Both the position numbers and the translations under genes were made by a program. Positions 1-8,752 of a stretch of 64,000 nt of DNA are shown piece after piece. Source of the DNA: Chloroflexota bacterium (GTDB lineage Bacteria > Chloroflexota > Anaerolineae > Anaerolineales > Anaerolineaceae); assembly GCA_023434145.1 (NCBI GenBank), contig JAEYTI010000210.1, positions 40,195 to 104,194 on the forward strand, read 5' to 3'. The stretch's first letter is position 1. Each line of letters starts with the position of its first letter. The notes beneath the pieces are model-generated. The model searched no databases, had not been told where the DNA came from, and saw only the letters and a program-made list of their open reading frames with translations.

Positions 1-2502
1 CTCCCAGGATCACTTCAAGAAAAAGGGAAACTGAGCGCTCTGGAAGCTGCCAAACAGACCAAACGATTGGCCCTGTTGGGTGACCCGGGCGCGGGCAAAA
101 GTACCTTTGTCCGCCGTTTGGCCGCCTGGCTGGCTGCCGCCGGGCTGGGAGAGGCAAAGCCGCCAGAGGGTTTTGAGGCAAACCTGATGCCCATCCTGGT
201 CACGCTGCGCGAGCTTGCCCCAAAGCTGCGCGGTCTGAACCTGGAAGCGCTGCCGGATCGCCAGCGCCAGAAGGTGCTGCTGGACGCGCTGCACGAGCAG
301 ATCCGCGCGGAACTGGATGTGCTGGGGAACGATGCGCCCTCCTACGCCGATGATCTGCTGAAAGATCTATCCGGCGGGCGCTGCCTGCTGATCCTGGACG
401 GCATGGATGAGGTACCAAACGATTTGCGCGAGCGAGTCCGCCAAGCTGTAGCATTTGTTATCAACCGCTATCAGGTGAAACACATCATTCTCACCTGCCG
501 CATCCGCTCGTACAGCGGAAGCGCAGTGTTCTCTGACTTTGTTCCCTATACCCTGGCTCCTTTTGATGCGTATAAGATCCGCAGCTTCTCTCAGGCCTGG
601 TACAACACGCAGCTGGAATTGAAGAAAACCCCCGGCAAAGAGCAGGCGAACAAGCGCGCGGAGGACTTGGCAAGCGCGGCGCTGGCGCTCGAGGAGATGG
701 GGTCGAACCCCATGCTGCTGACCAGCATGGCGATCATCCACCAGCGGGATATCGGCCTGCCCGACCAGCGCGTCATGTTGTACAGCTTGATCGTCGATGT
801 ATTGGCCAGGCGTTGGCAGAAGCACAAGACTGGAGAGCAAGGGCCATCCAAGGAGTTAGGAGAGGTTCTCAAAAACAGCCTGAGTATCCGCATTATTCTG
901 GAACGTTTGGGGTACGAGGCGCACCTGGCAAGCGCCAGCCAGGAGCGAAAGGTTCAGGTGGGGGATCTGCGGCGCGCGCGAGCGATTGAAGTGCTGGAGA
1001 GCCGCGCTTACTTGGGCAGCGCGGCTCTGGCCAGCGAGTTTCTCGACTACTTGGATCAGCGTGCAGGCCTGCTGGCCGGCTTTGGCGGCGAGCAGGGACA
1101 ATCGGCTGCATACGGTTTTCCACACCGCTCGCTGCAGGAATATCTCGCCGGCTGCTATCTGGTCGGCCAGCTGGACCCGATTGGCGCGCTGTACCAGCAT
1201 GCGGATGAAGGCGAAGGATGGGATCTGGCCGTGCAGTTGGGGTTGGAAGAGATGTACTACAACCGCCGAAACATCAAGGGGCTGCTCGATCTCACCTATC
1301 AGGTTTCTGCAACATTCGATGTTTTCGACGATTCGCAGCAGCGCATGCTTTTGTGGGCCGGGCAGGCTGCCTCGCTGGTCGGAGCCGAAAATATCGAGCA
1401 GTATAAAGACCGTCCGAGGTGTGGAAAACCTTTCCTGGATCGAATACGTGGGCAGATGGTGAATGTCATGGCGGGAACACTGCCACCCATCGAACGCAGC
1501 GAAGCAGGAAACGCCCTGGCCCGCCTGGGTGATCCCCGCCCGGAAGTGATTAACATTGATCATATGCAGTTATGCCTTATCCCATTTGGGTCATTTTTAA
1601 TGGGTGCACGTTCCAAGAAGGAAAAACCGTCTTTCAAGGATGAGCAACCTCAACATTTTGTTGAACTGTCAGCTTTTTGGATAGGCAGGCAACCCATAAC
1701 CAATGCACAGTTTGATGCCTTTGCTTATGCGGGGGGATATGCCGAGGCTCGTTTCTGGGAAGAGGCAATAGAGGCCGGGTACTGGGACAGTGGAAGTTTC
1801 AAAGGGGAATTTGATAGCGATGGGCGTACAGCTAGGTTGCCGGTTATCGGCAGCTTCGACTTGTCAAACCACCCTGTTGTAGGTGTCACTTGGTATGAGG
1901 CTCTCGCCTTTACACGGTGGCTGGATCATTTGGCACATAAAAAAAGATGGCTAAACGATTCTTGGGTCATTTCACTTCCATCCGAGGCTGAATGGGAGAA
2001 AGCAGCCCGTGGGGGAATTCAACTCCCAGTGCCAAACAATCCATTTTCTATTGTGTCATTAAACAACCTTCCGGCAGTACTACAAAACCTGTCTTTATTT
2101 GAAAACCCAGACATCGGCCGCATGTATCCTTGGGAAGGGGATTTTGACAGGAGCAAAGTCAACACGGAAGAAAGCGGTATCAACGCGACAAGCTCGGTGG
2201 GATGTTTTCCGGGCGGGGCCAGCCCTTATGGCGTGCTGGACATGGGCAGCAATGTTTGGGAGTGGACCCGCAGCCTGTGGGGGGGGAATTTTGGAAAATC
2301 AGAATGGGGATATCCATACAATCCTACCGATGAGAAGCGGGAGGAATTGAAAGCTAGAGCACACATATTACGAGTGATTCGCGGTGGGTCGTGGCAGAGC
2401 AGTGGAATATTCGCCCGCTGTGCTTTCCGTCTCAGGAGCATCCCCCACAACGAGAACCTCAACATCGGTTTTCGGGTAGTGGTCCTCCCTTCAACCCTCT
2501 AA
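1..2502 (+). CDS. NACHT NTPase fused to FGE-sulfatase/C-type-lectin domain, DGR target (5' partial)
   Basis: The frame is open to the left edge, so the true start lies outside. A Walker A loop GDPGAGKST is encoded at about 88-114, and a Walker B strand LLILDGMDE follows about 100 codons later, as in NACHT-type STAND NTPases. After a helical region the last 270 or so residues are a formylglycine-generating-enzyme/sulfatase-modifying fold: FLMGA, LPSEAEWEKAARGG, SPYGV, NVWEWTR, RGGSW and GFRVVVLP. The final part is the hypervariable segment at 2395-2466. STAND NTPases of this build are known as conflict sensors, with the NTPase as a switch and the C-terminal domain as the sensor; the function here is inferred. 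A reverse-transcriptase remnant follows in the same orientation, as expected in a DGR. No effector domain is visible, but the N-terminus is missing. Confidence 0.88.
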   Translation, partial: LPGSLQEKGKLSALEAAKQTKRLALLGDPGAGKSTFVRRLAAWLAAAGLGEAKPPEGFEANLMPILVTLRELAPKLRGLNLEALPDRQRQKVLLDALHEQIRAELDVLGNDAPSYADDLLKDLSGGRCLLILDGMDEVPNDLRERVRQAVAFVINRYQVKHIILTCRIRSYSGSAVFSDFVPYTLAPFDAYKIRSFSQAWYNTQLELKKTPGKEQANKRAEDLASAALALEEMGSNPMLLTSMAIIHQRDIGLPDQRVMLYSLIVDVLARRWQKHKTGEQGPSKELGEVLKNSLSIRIILERLGYEAHLASASQERKVQVGDLRRARAIEVLESRAYLGSAALASEFLDYLDQRAGLLAGFGGEQGQSAAYGFPHRSLQEYLAGCYLVGQLDPIGALYQHADEGEGWDLAVQLGLEEMYYNRRNIKGLLDLTYQVSATFDVFDDSQQRMLLWAGQAASLVGAENIEQYKDRPRCGKPFLDRIRGQMVNVMAGTLPPIERSEAGNALARLGDPRPEVINIDHMQLCLIPFGSFLMGARSKKEKPSFKDEQPQHFVELSAFWIGRQPITNAQFDAFAYAGGYAEARFWEEAIEAGYWDSGSFKGEFDSDGRTARLPVIGSFDLSNHPVVGVTWYEALAFTRWLDHLAHKKRWLNDSWVISLPSEAEWEKAARGGIQLPVPNNPFSIVSLNNLPAVLQNLSLFENPDIGRMYPWEGDFDRSKVNTEESGINATSSVGCFPGGASPYGVLDMGSNVWEWTRSLWGGNFGKSEWGYPYNPTDEKREELKARAHILRVIRGGSWQSSGIFARCAFRLRSIPHNENLNIGFRVVVLPSTL
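2395..2466 (+). other. DGR variable region of the first NACHT-FGE gene
   Basis: This 24-codon stretch sits between the constant RGGSW and GFRVV blocks. Aligned without gaps to the matching stretches of the two minus-strand genes, eleven codons keep a third-position C while positions one and two vary (for example ctc/aac/cac, agc/ctc/tac, cac/aac/agc). One codon has the form NGG and another NNG. That is the expected footprint of adenine mutagenesis on AAC-rich template codons. Confidence 0.85.
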
Positions 2503-2549
2503 AATCTGATCGTTCTGGCATTGTGATGCTTTGAATATGTTTAAGTAGG

Positions 2550-2819
2550 GTGCGGGGGAGAGTATGTGCTTGCCAAAGGTTCAAGAGACGCAAAGGGATC
2601 CATTTCCAGCGCAAGCTGCGAAAAATGATGATGGAATATCAGGCGGGTCGCCTACCGCTCGAGCGGCTGACTGCCAGCGTGCAGGGGTGGGCCAACTATG
2701 TCCGTTACGGCAACACTGTCGGCCTGCAAAAAGCAGTGCTTGGCCGGCACGCGATCCTGCAGTATCCCAGCGGCAGGAGTAAAAAAAACTTGGGAGGGCA
2801 TGCCCTCCCCCACCCGTAG
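2550..2819 (+). pseudogene. C-terminal remnant of a DGR-type reverse transcriptase
   Basis: The frame opens with a GTG at 2550. Homology begins near 2580 with FKRRKGIHFQRKLR and continues through ASVQGWANYVRYGNT and VGLQKAVL. This resembles the C-terminal thumb/maturase-like end of DGR reverse transcriptases. The catalytic palm with its YxDD box is absent, because the frame begins only about 50 bases after the stop of the upstream NACHT-FGE gene. It is therefore a deletion remnant that cannot be active. The orientation and position, target gene then RT on the same strand, fit a DGR cassette that lost its template repeat and most of its RT. A group II intron maturase end is a less likely alternative. 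Confidence 0.65.
2783..2815 (-). terminator. Hairpin terminator after the second NACHT-FGE gene
   Basis: Read on the minus strand, a 7-bp GGGAGGG/CCCTCCC stem with a CATG loop (an 18-bp palindrome at 2792-2809) is followed by a run of eight T. It lies just past the stop of the gene ending at 2824. A GC-rich hairpin just downstream of a variable region is also a feature of DGR target sites, so it may have two roles. Confidence 0.7.
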
Positions 2820-2823
2820 AGAT

Positions 2824-5808
2824 TCAGAGCATCAGAGGGCCAGAGGAATTAGAGTTCAGAGGGTTAGAAGGGAGGACCACCACCCGAAAACCGACGTTGT
2901 CGAACCAGTCGTTCGGGTTGAGCCCGTTGCGGGAGGCACATCGGGCGACCCTTCCATTGTTGCTCCACGACCCGCCGCGCAGCACCCGGGCGACGTTATC
3001 CCCCGCTCGGAGGTTCTCACGCTCTCCATCCCGCGGATCGTAAGGGTACGCTTTCGAAATACTGCGTGTCCACTCCCATACGTTACCGCTCATCTCTTCA
3101 ACACCATACGGGCTGGCCCCGCCTGGGAAGCAGCCCACCGCGCTGGTTTCGCCAATCCTGCTCTCATCCGTGTTCGCCTTGTTGGAATCAAAATCATCGC
3201 CCCATGGATAGATCCGCCCATCCATCCCGCGCGCGGCTTTTTCCCACTCCACCTCCGACGGCAGTGCTACCTGCCCCCCTTTCTGCAACACGCTCCGTAG
3301 CGATTCAGGGGTATCCGAGCTGGCGCGTAGTTTTTCGGTCAGCCACTGGCAGTACCCCAGTGCATCGTGCCAGGTTACTAAAACTACCGGGTGATTGTCC
3401 ACGCGGCGCAGACTGGCAGCATAGGTTGTCTTGTAACCGCTGTCCTCTACAAACGCCCGGTACTGCGCCACCGTTACCGGGTAGCGGCCGATCCAGAAGC
3501 GCGGCAGGTGTACGGTGTGCTGTGGTTGTTCATTCTTAAAGGCTACTCCATCCTTCTTTATATCCGAGCCCATCAGGAATGGGCCAGCGGGGATCTCCAC
3601 AAAACCCAGCAAGGGATCGTCTGTCAAATACCAGACATCTGCCCGGAAGCGCGGGTCGCCCAGTTTGGCCAGACTGCTTCCGGCGGCGCGCTCGCGGGTA
3701 GGCATTTCTTCCTGCCGGAGGATATGCACCAGCCAGCCGCGCACCCGCTCTACTTTTCTGCGGTTCCGCTCATTCGCTTTTTCCAGGTCCGCGCTCTCCA
3801 CCAGTACCTGCCCTGCCAGGTGCGCGCCCCATAACCGGCACGCCTCATTTAGACTGGTTTCCTTCACATCCGCATCGCAAAGGGCTTCCACCAGTGCCCA
3901 AACCGTGGAAGCAGAGCCGCGCCCGGCTTTTGCTGCAGCCAGGAGAGCAGCTTCGCGCCAGCGGTTGAAATCGCCGCAGGCTAAGTCCGCGACGGTATCT
4001 GGGTAATCGTGGTCGGTCAGGTAGCAGGCCGCCAGGTACTCCTGAAAGGTGCGGTGTGGAAAGGTGAACACGCCATCCCCGCGCGGCAGCAGCAGCCCAG
4101 CCCGGTCGCGCAAGAATTCTACCAACCGGGAAGGGTTGACATCCGGGTTGTTTGCAACACGCATTAATCCATTCACCAGCTGCGCTTGTGGAATATCCGC
4201 AGTGCCAACCAGTTCTGGCTGGGCTGAATGGGCCTGGAAGGCCAGCGCATTGAGCAGATCGCGCACTTTCTGGCGGTCGACTTTCAGCCATTCCACCAGG
4301 CTGGGCTGGGCCAGCACCAGCTCACCCTTCGGCCCACGCATCACACGCTGGCTCTCCCACGAGTCGAGCAGCAGATCCACCGTGTCTGCATACAGCTCCT
4401 CGCGCTTCTCGGGCAGCGAGCCGCCGCGCCAGGCATGAAGGGAGGCCATCAGGGTCAGCAGCAGCGGGCGCTCGGCCAGCCCCATCAGCCGGTCACTGCC
4501 GAAGATCGCCCTGCGCAGCAAACCCGCCCGCCCCTGCGCATCATCTTCGTTCATTCCACGCACGGCAGCGACCTGGTCGTACCAGCGCGTGATAAACTGA
4601 TCAATCTGCGCGCGGCTGAAGGGCGCCAGGATGGCGGTTTGAAAGCCGTTCAACTGCCAATCCTGGTTCTGGTAAGCATACGTGCGGCTGGTGACCAGGA
4701 TACGCACCTTTGGGTAGCTGCGGGCAAAGCCCTCCACCGCCTGTTTGATCTGCACCCGGCGCTGCTCGGCTCCGGGCACTTCATCCAGCCCATCCACCAG
4801 CAGCAGGCCGCCACGCTCGCGCAGTTCTATATTCATGTGGCGCGCGTACTCGCTCAGATCGCAAGCATCCAGCTCCTTTGCTATAAACTCCCATAAATGC
4901 TTCGCGGTAGCAGCCTCGCCAGCAGCGGGCAGCCCGCGTGCGGCGAAGTCACGCAGCACCACGCGCACTGGCAGCAGTGCCCTGTGCTTCCAGGGCTGCG
5001 GTTTTGGCTCTTCTCGCTCCCCCTCTTCCTGCGGCAGCGGCGATGTTAGCAAAGAAAGGTTCGCTTCACTGTGCTCCAATGCTTCCCCGGCGAGGCACAG
5101 CGCGACAAAATTGACAAACGTGCTCTTGCCGCTGCCCGGCTCGCCCAGCAGCACCAGTCGAGGGTATTGATTGAGCTGTTCCAATGCCGAACGTTTCTTC
5201 TGTGAACGTTCTGGCATTACTGCCCGTTCCATTCGCTCCTGATCCTCAGTCGTCTGAGTCAGCAGAGCCGTATACACCGCGCTCAGGCTCAGGTTCGCAC
5301 TGCTCTCCCGCGCCGCTTTCGGATCTATGCCGGAAAGCTGGAGGATGCCGGCGGTTTCGAAGACGTAGTTGAGGTAGCTGCGCCGCAGTTCATCCGGGTT
5401 CGTTTTCGGTCGGCCATTCTGTATCACGGTAGTCGGATTGTTGTTGATCGTGCCACCATCACCAACAATCACCGGCGCTAATACATCACCTTCTATCTGG
5501 GCCTTGTTCTGGCTGGCTCCCACATAGTCGCCACCGCCTGTCTCCACCCGGTTCTTTACTTTCACCTGAGGCACAGAGTCCCTGCGGGAATCCGCATTGG
5601 CTGCCTGCTCATTCTGCCTCTGCCGCCACCCCAGCCAACCGGTGATCAACCCACTCAATCCGAGAAGAATCGCGAGCAGCGATTCAAGCGATTGGATCAG
5701 ATTGCTGTTTACTTCCGCAAAAGTGAGCAGCGGCGGCGCCCACCAGAACGCCGTGACAGCCAGAATAAGCAGAACAAGCGCTAGAATGAGCAGACGCCAA
5801 TGACGCAT
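2824..5808 (-). CDS. Membrane-anchored NACHT NTPase with FGE-sulfatase/C-type-lectin domain, DGR target
   Basis: This 994-residue protein starts at an ATG preceded by GAGGGGAA. Two hydrophobic segments (about 5-29 and 38-60) suggest membrane anchoring. A glycine-rich VETGGGDYVG motif lies at 88-97. The NACHT module has Walker A GEPGSGKST at 222-230 and Walker B LLLVDGLDEVP at about 335-345, then helical repeats. The C-terminal 270 residues are an FGE-sulfatase fold with FLMGSD, LPSEVEWEKAARG, NVWEWTR and RGGSW, with the variable segment at residues 949-972. A short extra tail follows GFRVVVLPS, where reading continues into the CTCT-rich 3' flank. It lies 15 bases after the small Gly-rich gene and probably shares its transcript. 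Family knowledge supports an NLR-like sensor; the ligand is unknown. Confidence 0.88.
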   Translation of the reverse strand: MRHWRLLILALVLLILAVTAFWWAPPLLTFAEVNSNLIQSLESLLAILLGLSGLITGWLGWRQRQNEQAANADSRRDSVPQVKVKNRVETGGGDYVGASQNKAQIEGDVLAPVIVGDGGTINNNPTTVIQNGRPKTNPDELRRSYLNYVFETAGILQLSGIDPKAARESSANLSLSAVYTALLTQTTEDQERMERAVMPERSQKKRSALEQLNQYPRLVLLGEPGSGKSTFVNFVALCLAGEALEHSEANLSLLTSPLPQEEGEREEPKPQPWKHRALLPVRVVLRDFAARGLPAAGEAATAKHLWEFIAKELDACDLSEYARHMNIELRERGGLLLVDGLDEVPGAEQRRVQIKQAVEGFARSYPKVRILVTSRTYAYQNQDWQLNGFQTAILAPFSRAQIDQFITRWYDQVAAVRGMNEDDAQGRAGLLRRAIFGSDRLMGLAERPLLLTLMASLHAWRGGSLPEKREELYADTVDLLLDSWESQRVMRGPKGELVLAQPSLVEWLKVDRQKVRDLLNALAFQAHSAQPELVGTADIPQAQLVNGLMRVANNPDVNPSRLVEFLRDRAGLLLPRGDGVFTFPHRTFQEYLAACYLTDHDYPDTVADLACGDFNRWREAALLAAAKAGRGSASTVWALVEALCDADVKETSLNEACRLWGAHLAGQVLVESADLEKANERNRRKVERVRGWLVHILRQEEMPTRERAAGSSLAKLGDPRFRADVWYLTDDPLLGFVEIPAGPFLMGSDIKKDGVAFKNEQPQHTVHLPRFWIGRYPVTVAQYRAFVEDSGYKTTYAASLRRVDNHPVVLVTWHDALGYCQWLTEKLRASSDTPESLRSVLQKGGQVALPSEVEWEKAARGMDGRIYPWGDDFDSNKANTDESRIGETSAVGCFPGGASPYGVEEMSGNVWEWTRSISKAYPYDPRDGERENLRAGDNVARVLRGGSWSNNGRVARCASRNGLNPNDWFDNVGFRVVVLPSNPLNSNSSGPLML
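2893..2964 (-). other. DGR variable region of the second NACHT-FGE gene
   Basis: These 24 codons align without gaps to the other two variable regions. The copy is rich in AAC codons (five), which would be closest to an AAC-rich template. The flanks, the cgcggcgggtcgtgg side and the ggttttcgggt side, are almost constant among the three genes. Confidence 0.85.
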
Positions 5809-5823
5809 CTTATTTCCCCTCGT

Positions 5824-6288
5824 TTACTTCAACAACTGCTGTGCCCAGTTCAACGCCTGTTGGAGCATCGGCGCGATCTTCTGCACCGCCTCGCCGGCCG
5901 CCGCTGCCGTACCAAGCATCTTGGCGATGCCCTCCAGCTTCGGCAGCACCAGAGCCTTTTTCGGCTCGGGCCTGGCCAGCTGCGTTTCAACCACCTGGAA
6001 GTCGCCTTCGATCACCTCCAGCGTGTCTTCGTCCAGCCGCGCCTTTGGCAGCTCCGCGCGGATGGCGGCGATCAGGTTGGAGAGCTCCGCCATGCTCGCG
6101 CCTGACTGCCCGGCGTTGACGGTGTTCTGATTGCCCACCACCAGCGTCCCGCCACTGACGCTGCCGTGCACGGTCACCTTGTTTTGATCGCAGCCCACGA
6201 AATCCCCTCCGCCGGTGTCGACGTTTCCTCCGACGTAGGAGCCGCCCTGAGTATTAATATTCCGATCCGATTTACTTTTCTTTGGCAT
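5824..6288 (-). CDS. Small Gly-rich motif protein of the NACHT/CHAT cluster
   Basis: This 154-residue soluble protein has two tandem copies of a glycine-rich motif near the N-terminus (NTQGGSYVGG and DTGGGDFVG), then a related beta-like stretch GSVSGGTLVVGNQNTVN. An alpha-helical C-terminal half follows, rich in Ala, Leu and Glu. The same motif occurs in the middle of the CHAT-FGE protein and near the N-terminus of the second NACHT-FGE protein, which flank it in the same orientation. I infer that the motif allows these proteins to associate and that this gene encodes an adaptor. No enzymatic motif is visible. It begins MPKKSKSD after an aaaggaaat purine stretch. Confidence 0.75.
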   Translation of the reverse strand: MPKKSKSDRNINTQGGSYVGGNVDTGGGDFVGCDQNKVTVHGSVSGGTLVVGNQNTVNAGQSGASMAELSNLIAAIRAELPKARLDEDTLEVIEGDFQVVETQLARPEPKKALVLPKLEGIAKMLGTAAAAGEAVQKIAPMLQQALNWAQQLLK

Positions 6289-6410
6289 AATAATTTCCTT
6301 TCATTGAGCCTTCTGCGTTGGCAGCCGTTCGATTCGGGGGATGGTATCCCTCCCCCACACCCACCCACAAAACTTCAGAGCAACAGAGGATCAGAGGATC
6401 AGAGTCGGGG

Positions 6411-8576
6411 TCAAGATAGGAGAATCACAACCCGAAAACCGGTGATGCTGTTCCCGACGCTCGGGACGTACCAGTGGCGGAAAGCACAGCGGGCATGCTT
6501 TCCACTGCCGATCCACGACCCGCCGCGCAGCACCCGAAGAATGTCATTTCCGGCTTTCAAATTCTCCCGCCTTTCATCGCCGGGGCGATATGGATAGCCC
6601 CATTTTGGATTCGAAGGATCCTTTCCCCACAGGCTGCGCGTCCACTCCCATACATTGCCGCTCATATCTTCCATACCATACGGGCTTGCCCCGCCTGCGT
6701 AACACCTTACCGCACTGGTTCCGCCAATACCACCTTCACCTGTGTTGGCTTTTTTCGAATCGAAACTGTCTCCCCACGGATAGATCCACCCATACGTCCC
6801 ACGAGCCGCTTTCTCCCACTCCGCTTCGGATGGCAGCGTTGCCTGCCCCCCTTTCCGCAACACGCTCTGGAGCAGTTCAGGCGTCTCCGGGCTTGCTCGC
6901 AGTTTCCCGGTCAGCCACTGGCAGTATGCCAGCGCAGCATGCCATGTTATCCAAACCACGGGGTGATTGTCTACGCCGCGCAGGCTGTCCAAATTTGTGG
7001 TCTTATAACCGCTGTCTTCCACAAATGCCCGGTATTGCGCTACTGTCACAGTGTAACGGGCCATCCAGAAGCGCGGTAGATTAACCGTATGCTGGGGCTG
7101 TTCATTATCTTCAGCACGCTTATCCTTCTTGGGATCTGAACCCATAAGGAACGGTCCAACAGGGATCTCCACAAAGCCTAGCAGAGGTTCATCTGGCAGG
7201 TAAAAGAGCTCGTGAAGAAAGGCCGGTTCGGCTTGCTTTGAGCCGTTATGAGAACTGTGAGGGTGCAAGATGCTTACGGATCCGGGTTCAACCTGCGTTT
7301 CTGATCCTTTCCGTGTCTCTGGCTGCTGTGACTGGTTCTGGTTTTGGCCAACAAAGTCTCCTCCGCCGGTGTTCACGTTCCCAGCAATGTACGCTCCCCC
7401 ACCAGTATTTATATGGATTTGCGGCGCAGGCTTTTCCTCCGCTGGCAAGCCTTGGGGCTTTTCAACCAGTTTAAAAAGAACACCATCTTCAGCGCGTATG
7501 TAAAGCACCGGTGTCCCCCATTCCACGGGGCTGAGCTCGGTGAAAATTGCCTTGCGCGCCTCAGCCACGGCGCCATCAACAGGGAAGTTCAAAGCCAGGG
7601 CAGCATACAATTCGGAAGAAAATGCAATCGCCACCGCATCGCTGATGGAAAACTGCATCGCGATCACGGCAGCCAAGCCTTGCTGAGCCAGTGTGGTAGC
7701 TACTCCGGCAAATGGGTCACTGGTTGTGTTCCGTGCACCTTCGCAAGCGTTAAGCACTGCCAATCGCATCGTGCGGTGGTCACGAAGAAGCACGCCTAAC
7801 CGTTCCGCATCGACACGCGCAGAGAGCCCATGTTCATCCTCAAACAGCAGCACTCCCTGTTCTGTCTGGTGATCGAACCCACCATGGCCAATAAAATGGA
7901 AGACGTGGTATTTTCCCCCTTGAACACAACGCCGCAGAGTTTTGAGCGTGGCTTTTTCAACCCAGGTTACCTTTACCTGCCCACTTTCTATCAGTGGCTG
8001 TAGGGCCTCCATCACCAGCGATTGTTCACGCTTTACATCTAAAGGAGGGTAATCACTGGGTGCAGCAACCAAACCAAGGATGTGCAGCGGCAGGGCGGCA
8101 CGCAACGGAGGGATACTTTCAGGCAGCTCAATGTAACGCACGACCGGTGTATAAGTCGACTGCGCCAGAAAACGGCGCAGATCGTGATCATATAGGAATT
8201 CCCATGGAAGATCAGCCAGTTCAGGGACATCTTGCAGCCGCAGCTTCAGCCGCAGTCCCGTATCCGGCTGCTGGCGATACTTCTCCAGGCTGCTTCGGAA
8301 AACGTCACGAATCCCACCCTGGAAAACTGCATTGAACAATACGCCGCCCAACTCCCGTGCGGCAGCCAATTCGGGGGTATCGACCCGTCGTGCGGTGCTG
8401 CGAATGCGGGTCAGGCGTAGGATCAAGAGTTCCAGACGATCCTGACTTAATGGGATCGTGAAGCTGCCGGTCGCCTGTCCTCCCGGAGAGTTATAGACAT
8501 GTGCCTCATATTGCTGCCCAGCCCCACGTGAGATCCTGAGTTCAAAGTCCAGGTAATGCAAGCGCTCGATGGACAT
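6411..8576 (-). CDS. CHAT caspase-like protease fused to FGE-sulfatase/C-type-lectin domain, DGR target
   Basis: The protein has 721 residues. The CHAT peptidase domain spans about 150-365, with catalytic His231 in HFIGHGG and Cys278 in LNACEG. A linker carries two glycine-rich motifs (INTGGGAYIAG and VNTGGGDFVG, about 389-410). The C-terminal FGE-sulfatase domain (about 460-721) has FLMGSD, LPSEAEWEKAARG, YPWGD, NVWEWTR and RGGSW, with the hypervariable stretch at 689-712. CHAT proteases act as cell-death or processing effectors in bacterial conflict systems. Here the effector and a diversified sensor-like domain are in one chain. No STAND NTPase is fused, so activation may depend on neighbours carrying the same motif. 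The substrate is not evident. Confidence 0.88.
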   Translation of the reverse strand: MSIERLHYLDFELRISRGAGQQYEAHVYNSPGGQATGSFTIPLSQDRLELLILRLTRIRSTARRVDTPELAAARELGGVLFNAVFQGGIRDVFRSSLEKYRQQPDTGLRLKLRLQDVPELADLPWEFLYDHDLRRFLAQSTYTPVVRYIELPESIPPLRAALPLHILGLVAAPSDYPPLDVKREQSLVMEALQPLIESGQVKVTWVEKATLKTLRRCVQGGKYHVFHFIGHGGFDHQTEQGVLLFEDEHGLSARVDAERLGVLLRDHRTMRLAVLNACEGARNTTSDPFAGVATTLAQQGLAAVIAMQFSISDAVAIAFSSELYAALALNFPVDGAVAEARKAIFTELSPVEWGTPVLYIRAEDGVLFKLVEKPQGLPAEEKPAPQIHINTGGGAYIAGNVNTGGGDFVGQNQNQSQQPETRKGSETQVEPGSVSILHPHSSHNGSKQAEPAFLHELFYLPDEPLLGFVEIPVGPFLMGSDPKKDKRAEDNEQPQHTVNLPRFWMARYTVTVAQYRAFVEDSGYKTTNLDSLRGVDNHPVVWITWHAALAYCQWLTGKLRASPETPELLQSVLRKGGQATLPSEAEWEKAARGTYGWIYPWGDSFDSKKANTGEGGIGGTSAVRCYAGGASPYGMEDMSGNVWEWTRSLWGKDPSNPKWGYPYRPGDERRENLKAGNDILRVLRGGSWIGSGKHARCAFRHWYVPSVGNSITGFRVVILLS
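6441..6512 (-). other. DGR variable region of the CHAT-FGE gene
   Basis: This is the third 24-codon variable stretch, ungapped against the other two. At the NNC positions it reads cac, tac, gtc, agc, gtc, aac, agc, atc and acc, where the other copies carry different first and second bases. Differences at the constant positions are few and mostly synonymous. Confidence 0.85.
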
Positions 8577-8752
8577 CTTATCAAACCGTCAAGGCCCCCC
8601 AATCTATAAGCAAAGCTCAATACAATGCGGATACTATGATTATAGATCGTTGCTGTATTAAATGGAACGCTACTCGAGGATCTCGCTTGCATGTTCTCCC
8701 ACTCTATGCAATTTTTTCAAACCAAAACTCATCCGTTCTCAGGCTCTGTCGT

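Noticed and set aside
2698..3300. 200-codon open frame on the plus strand
   Set aside because: It is antisense to the FGE end of the second NACHT gene and shows no family features.
2371..6512. Search for the DGR template repeat within the window
   Set aside because: Only the three variable copies contain the gggtcgtgg flank followed by the ggttttcgggt block. I found no fourth, AAC-rich, non-coding copy by eye on either strand.
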